This document shows, one piece after another, positions 5,906 to 8,515 of a DNA stretch of 8,515 nt. Position 1 is the first letter of the stretch; each line of letters begins with the position of its first letter. The position numbers and the translations under genes were made by a program. The notes below the pieces were generated by a model, which did no database searches, was not told the origin of the DNA, and worked only from the letters and a program-made list of their open reading frames with translations. The stretch covers positions 1 to 8,515 of the forward strand of contig CADBMK010000071.1 of the NCBI GenBank assembly GCA_902795785.1, in the 5' to 3' direction. Source of the stretch: an uncultured Bacteroidia bacterium (GTDB lineage: Bacteria; Bacteroidota; Bacteroidia; Bacteroidales; UBA932).

Positions 5906-6946
5906 ATGAACAGTTTCGGAAGAAAATTCAGGGTAAGTATCTTCGGCGAAAGCCACGGTGAGCAGGTCGGAATCGTAATGGACGGTGTCCCTGCCGGCAT
6001 GCCGCTGGCAGCGGAAGACTTGAAGGCGGATATCGCAAGGCGTAAGAGCGGTGCAAAGGGAACGACTCCGCGCATCGAACCGGACGAGCCGGTGATTCTC
6101 AGCGGAGTGTACGAGGGACACACTACAGGAGCCCCTCTCACCATCATCTTCAAGAACACGAATACCCATTCGTCTGACTATTCACTTTTCAAGGATATGC
6201 CACGTCCGGGACATGCGGACTACGTGGCTGACGTGAAATGGGACGGCTATAACGACCCTCGCGGCGGCGGACATTTCAGCGCACGCGTCACCACTCCGGT
6301 GGTGGCTGCCGGAACCATCGCCAAGAAGGCCATCGCCAAACTCATCACGGACCGTTTCCTTGTAGACATAGAGCCGACCGTTGAGGCCAGACTCATTGAG
6401 ATCGGCGGAGAAAAAGATTCAACTAAGTGGCCTGGAATGATCGACCAGATCATGAAGGAAGGAGACTCGCTCGGCGGCGTTGTCGAGTGTACGGTAAGGG
6501 ATATCCCGGCAGGAGTGGGAGAACCGTTCTTCGATTCCGTGGAGTCCCTCATCTCACATGCCGTTTTCTCAATTCCCGGTGTCAGGGGAATAGAATTCGG
6601 TGACGGATTCGCCGCATCGCGCATGAAGGGATCGGAGCATAACGACCCGTTCATTGCTGAGCCTGTTGAGGATTCCGAGGAGGAGGAATTCTATATCCAT
6701 CCTTCAAAGAACGGCGCCGGCGGAGTCAACGGCGGAATTACAAACGGTAATCCGATAGTGTTCCGCGTGGCCTTCAAGCCGACATCGACCATCCACAAGG
6801 CCCAGACAACATACAATTTTGCGAAGGAGGGTATGGACGTGCTCCAGGCCCCGGGAAGGCATGATGCCTGCTTCGCGCTGAGGACGCCGGTTATAGTGGA
6901 GTCTATGGCCGCTATAGTTCTGGCTGACCTCGTATCGATACAGTAG
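5906..6946 (+). CDS. aroC: Chorismate synthase
   Basis: AroC (346 residues) makes chorismate from EPSP, the last shikimate-pathway step, and needs reduced FMN. The family motifs are in order: GESHG at 14-18 with H17, TTPRIEPDE at 53-61, RPGHADY at 100-106 with catalytic H103, GGGHFSAR at 120-127, GAGGVNGGITNG at 270-281, and GRHDACFALRTPVIVE at 317-332 with D320. The segment usually read as RRRPGQS is ARRKSGAKG here (44-52), a departure from the Bacteroides form I remember. Length is close to, or slightly below, the family norm of roughly 360. The ATG is 3 bp after the fusion gene's stop. The protein directly uses the product of the upstream AroA domain, which fits the operon order. Confidence 0.95.
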   Translation: MNSFGRKFRVSIFGESHGEQVGIVMDGVPAGMPLAAEDLKADIARRKSGAKGTTPRIEPDEPVILSGVYEGHTTGAPLTIIFKNTNTHSSDYSLFKDMPRPGHADYVADVKWDGYNDPRGGGHFSARVTTPVVAAGTIAKKAIAKLITDRFLVDIEPTVEARLIEIGGEKDSTKWPGMIDQIMKEGDSLGGVVECTVRDIPAGVGEPFFDSVESLISHAVFSIPGVRGIEFGDGFAASRMKGSEHNDPFIAEPVEDSEEEEFYIHPSKNGAGGVNGGITNGNPIVFRVAFKPTSTIHKAQTTYNFAKEGMDVLQAPGRHDACFALRTPVIVESMAAIVLADLVSIQ

Positions 6947-6950
6947 TCAG

Positions 6951-8384
6951 ATGGATGAAATTATAAAGGACTTTACAAACCAGGAGTACAAAGAGGGTTT
7001 TGTGACTGAGGTGGAGCAGGAATTTGTTCCTAAGGGTCTCAATGAGGAGATCATCAGGACGATTTCCGCCATCAAGCACGAGCCAGAGTGGCTTCTTGAG
7101 TTCCGTCTGGATGCCTTCAGAAAATGGCAGAAGATGGAGGAGCCTCACTGGGGACACGTGAACCTTCCGAAGATAGATTATCAGGACATAATCTATTATG
7201 CAGCTCCGAAGAAGGCCTCCGACAAGCCAAAGGAAATAGACCCGAAGCTTGAGGAGACATTCGAGAAACTTGGAATTCCTCTTAAGGAGAGGGATGTCCT
7301 GGCGGGCCGCGTAGCCGTTGATGCAGTCTTCGACTCCGTTTCAGTGACGACAACTTTCCGCAAGACACTTGCGGAGAAGGGAATCATATTCTGCTCCTTC
7401 TCCGAGGCGGTCAAGGATCATCCTGACCTGGTCAGGAAGTATCTGGCCACGGTGGTTCCTGCGGGGGACAACTATTTTGCCGCCCTCAACTCGGCGGTAT
7501 TCAGCGACGGAAGTTTCTGCTACATTCCAAAGGGCGTTAAGTGCCCTATGGAACTTTCCAGCTATTTCCGTATCAATGCGGCCGGTACAGGTCAGTTCGA
7601 GAGGACCCTCATCGTTGCCGACGAGGGCTCCCAGCTCAGTTATATGGAAGGCTGTACGGCTCCTATGCGTGACGAGCAGCAGCTCCATGCGGCCGTGGTG
7701 GAAATCATCGTGGAGAAGGATGCCGATGTCAAGTACAGTACGGTCCAGAACTGGTATCCGGGCGATGCTGAAGGAAAGGGAGGAATCCTGAACCTCGTCA
7801 CCAAGAGGGGCATCTGCCGCGGAAGCGGATCACATCTGAGCTGGACTCAGGTGGAGACAGGATCTGCCATCACCTGGAAGTACCCTTCAACGGTGCTTAT
7901 GGGTGACAACTCTTCTTCCGAGTTCTATTCGGTTGCCGTGACCAACAACTTCCAGCAGGCCGATACCGGAACCAAGATGATTCACATCGGACGCAATACC
8001 CGCAGCCGCATCGTCAGCAAGGGTATCTCCGCAGGACACAGTGAGAACAGTTACCGCGGACTTGTCAGGATGAACCGCGGCGCTGACAACGCAAGGAATT
8101 TCTCCCAGTGCGACAGCCTTCTCATCGGTTCACGCTGCGGCGCCCACACCTTCCCGGAGATAATGAACGCCAATCCTACTGCTGTGGTTGAGCACGAGGC
8201 TACTACATCTAAAATCAGTGATGAACAGCTTTTCTACTGCAACCAGAGGGGCATTGGACCGGAGGATGCCGTGGGGCTTATAGTTAACGGATACGCAAAG
8301 GAGGTTCTCTCCCGTCTCCCAATGGAGTTTGCGGTTGAGGCTCAGAAACTTCTCCAGGTATCACTTGAAGGATCTGTAGGATGA
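6951..8384 (+). CDS. sufB: Fe-S cluster assembly scaffold protein SufB
   Basis: SufB (477 residues) is the scaffold subunit of the cytoplasmic SufBCD complex that builds Fe-S clusters with the ATPase SufC. The core beta-helix motifs are all present: SGSHLSWTQVETGSAITWKYPS (292-313), SSEFYSVAVTNNFQQADTGTKM (322-343), then NARNFSQCDSLLIG and CGAHTFP. Counting from the C-terminus, which aligns without gaps, C387 corresponds to E. coli SufB Cys405 and E416 to Glu434, the residues implicated in cluster assembly. No N-terminal cysteine cluster is visible. This is SufB rather than SufD because it has the HEATTSKISDEQLFYCNQRG segment near the end. The ATG is 4 bp after the aroC stop. Unusually, neither sufC nor sufD follows directly: the next gene overlaps by ATGA and looks like a transporter. 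Confidence 0.95.
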   Translation: MDEIIKDFTNQEYKEGFVTEVEQEFVPKGLNEEIIRTISAIKHEPEWLLEFRLDAFRKWQKMEEPHWGHVNLPKIDYQDIIYYAAPKKASDKPKEIDPKLEETFEKLGIPLKERDVLAGRVAVDAVFDSVSVTTTFRKTLAEKGIIFCSFSEAVKDHPDLVRKYLATVVPAGDNYFAALNSAVFSDGSFCYIPKGVKCPMELSSYFRINAAGTGQFERTLIVADEGSQLSYMEGCTAPMRDEQQLHAAVVEIIVEKDADVKYSTVQNWYPGDAEGKGGILNLVTKRGICRGSGSHLSWTQVETGSAITWKYPSTVLMGDNSSSEFYSVAVTNNFQQADTGTKMIHIGRNTRSRIVSKGISAGHSENSYRGLVRMNRGADNARNFSQCDSLLIGSRCGAHTFPEIMNANPTAVVEHEATTSKISDEQLFYCNQRGIGPEDAVGLIVNGYAKEVLSRLPMEFAVEAQKLLQVSLEGSVG

Positions 8385-8515
8385 TTGATTGGATAGACAT
8401 AGTAACATCGGCCCTCGGACTTACCTGCGTATTCCTTGCAGGCCGTAATTCAAAGTATAATTTCTGGGTGGGATATCTCTACACCTCGGCTCTCTTTGTA
8501 ATGTTCCTTTCCAAG
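8381..8515 (+). CDS. pnuC: PnuC-like nicotinamide riboside transporter, 5' end only
   Basis: The first 45 codons of a gene cut by the window edge begin at an ATG that overlaps the sufB stop in an ATGA arrangement, suggesting translational coupling. The N-terminus reads MIDWIDIVTSALGLTCVFLAG, then RNSKYNFWVGYLYTSALFVM, then FLSK. There are two hydrophobic segments, at about 7-20 and 28-43, the second starting with the short polar-then-FW turn (NFWVGYLYTS). This resembles the start of PnuC vitamin transporters, which import nicotinamide riboside for NAD synthesis. With so few residues, another small-repeat membrane protein family cannot be excluded. No Shine-Dalgarno is evident. Confidence 0.55.
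   Translation, partial: MIDWIDIVTSALGLTCVFLAGRNSKYNFWVGYLYTSALFVMFLSK

Overview
This window looks like chromosomal DNA from a member of the Bacteroidales (Bacteroidota) with moderately high GC by eye. Four things point there: a TATCTTTG box matching the Bacteroides-type -7 consensus (TAnnTTTG) before aroB, gene starts without clear Shine-Dalgarno sequences, a serine-type sulfatase lipoprotein paired with a DUF3667 membrane protein, and an AroB of the 'GGGxxTDMxGF' kind that I associate with this phylum. The genus cannot be fixed from the sequence; a UBA932/Cryptobacteroides-like gut lineage is only a guess.

Layout. Positions 1-416 carry no credible gene. They hold a GC-rich segment, a roughly 149-bp imperfect palindrome (123-271) with a second inverted repeat on the same centre, and two identical 28-bp elements with inverted ends, 50 bp apart. 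Positions 417-2669 are a two-gene minus-strand unit: a periplasm-facing S1-type sulfatase lipoprotein followed, 3 bp later, by a DUF3667 family membrane protein. A 102-bp divergent intergenic region follows and holds a good promoter for the plus strand. From 2772 to the window end runs one tightly packed plus-strand operon: aroB, a fused aroD-aroA gene, aroC, sufB, and the start of a PnuC-like transporter. The gaps are 8, 3 and 4 bp, and the last two genes overlap by 4 bp.

Function. AroB, the AroD and AroA domains, and AroC cover four of the seven steps of the shikimate pathway to chorismate: DHQ synthase, DHQ dehydratase, EPSP synthase and chorismate synthase. DAHP synthase, shikimate dehydrogenase (aroE) and shikimate kinase (aroK) are not in the window. 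SufB is the scaffold of the SUF iron-sulfur assembly complex. Here it sits as a passenger in the aro operon, without sufC or sufD directly after it.

The most notable points are the single-chain AroD-AroA fusion, which joins two non-consecutive pathway steps; its unusual EPSP synthase active-site residues; the promoter so close to the aroB start that the mRNA may be leaderless; the separation of sufB from sufCD; and the structured repeats at the left end. I saw no RNA gene, CRISPR array, insertion-sequence transposase or defence system.
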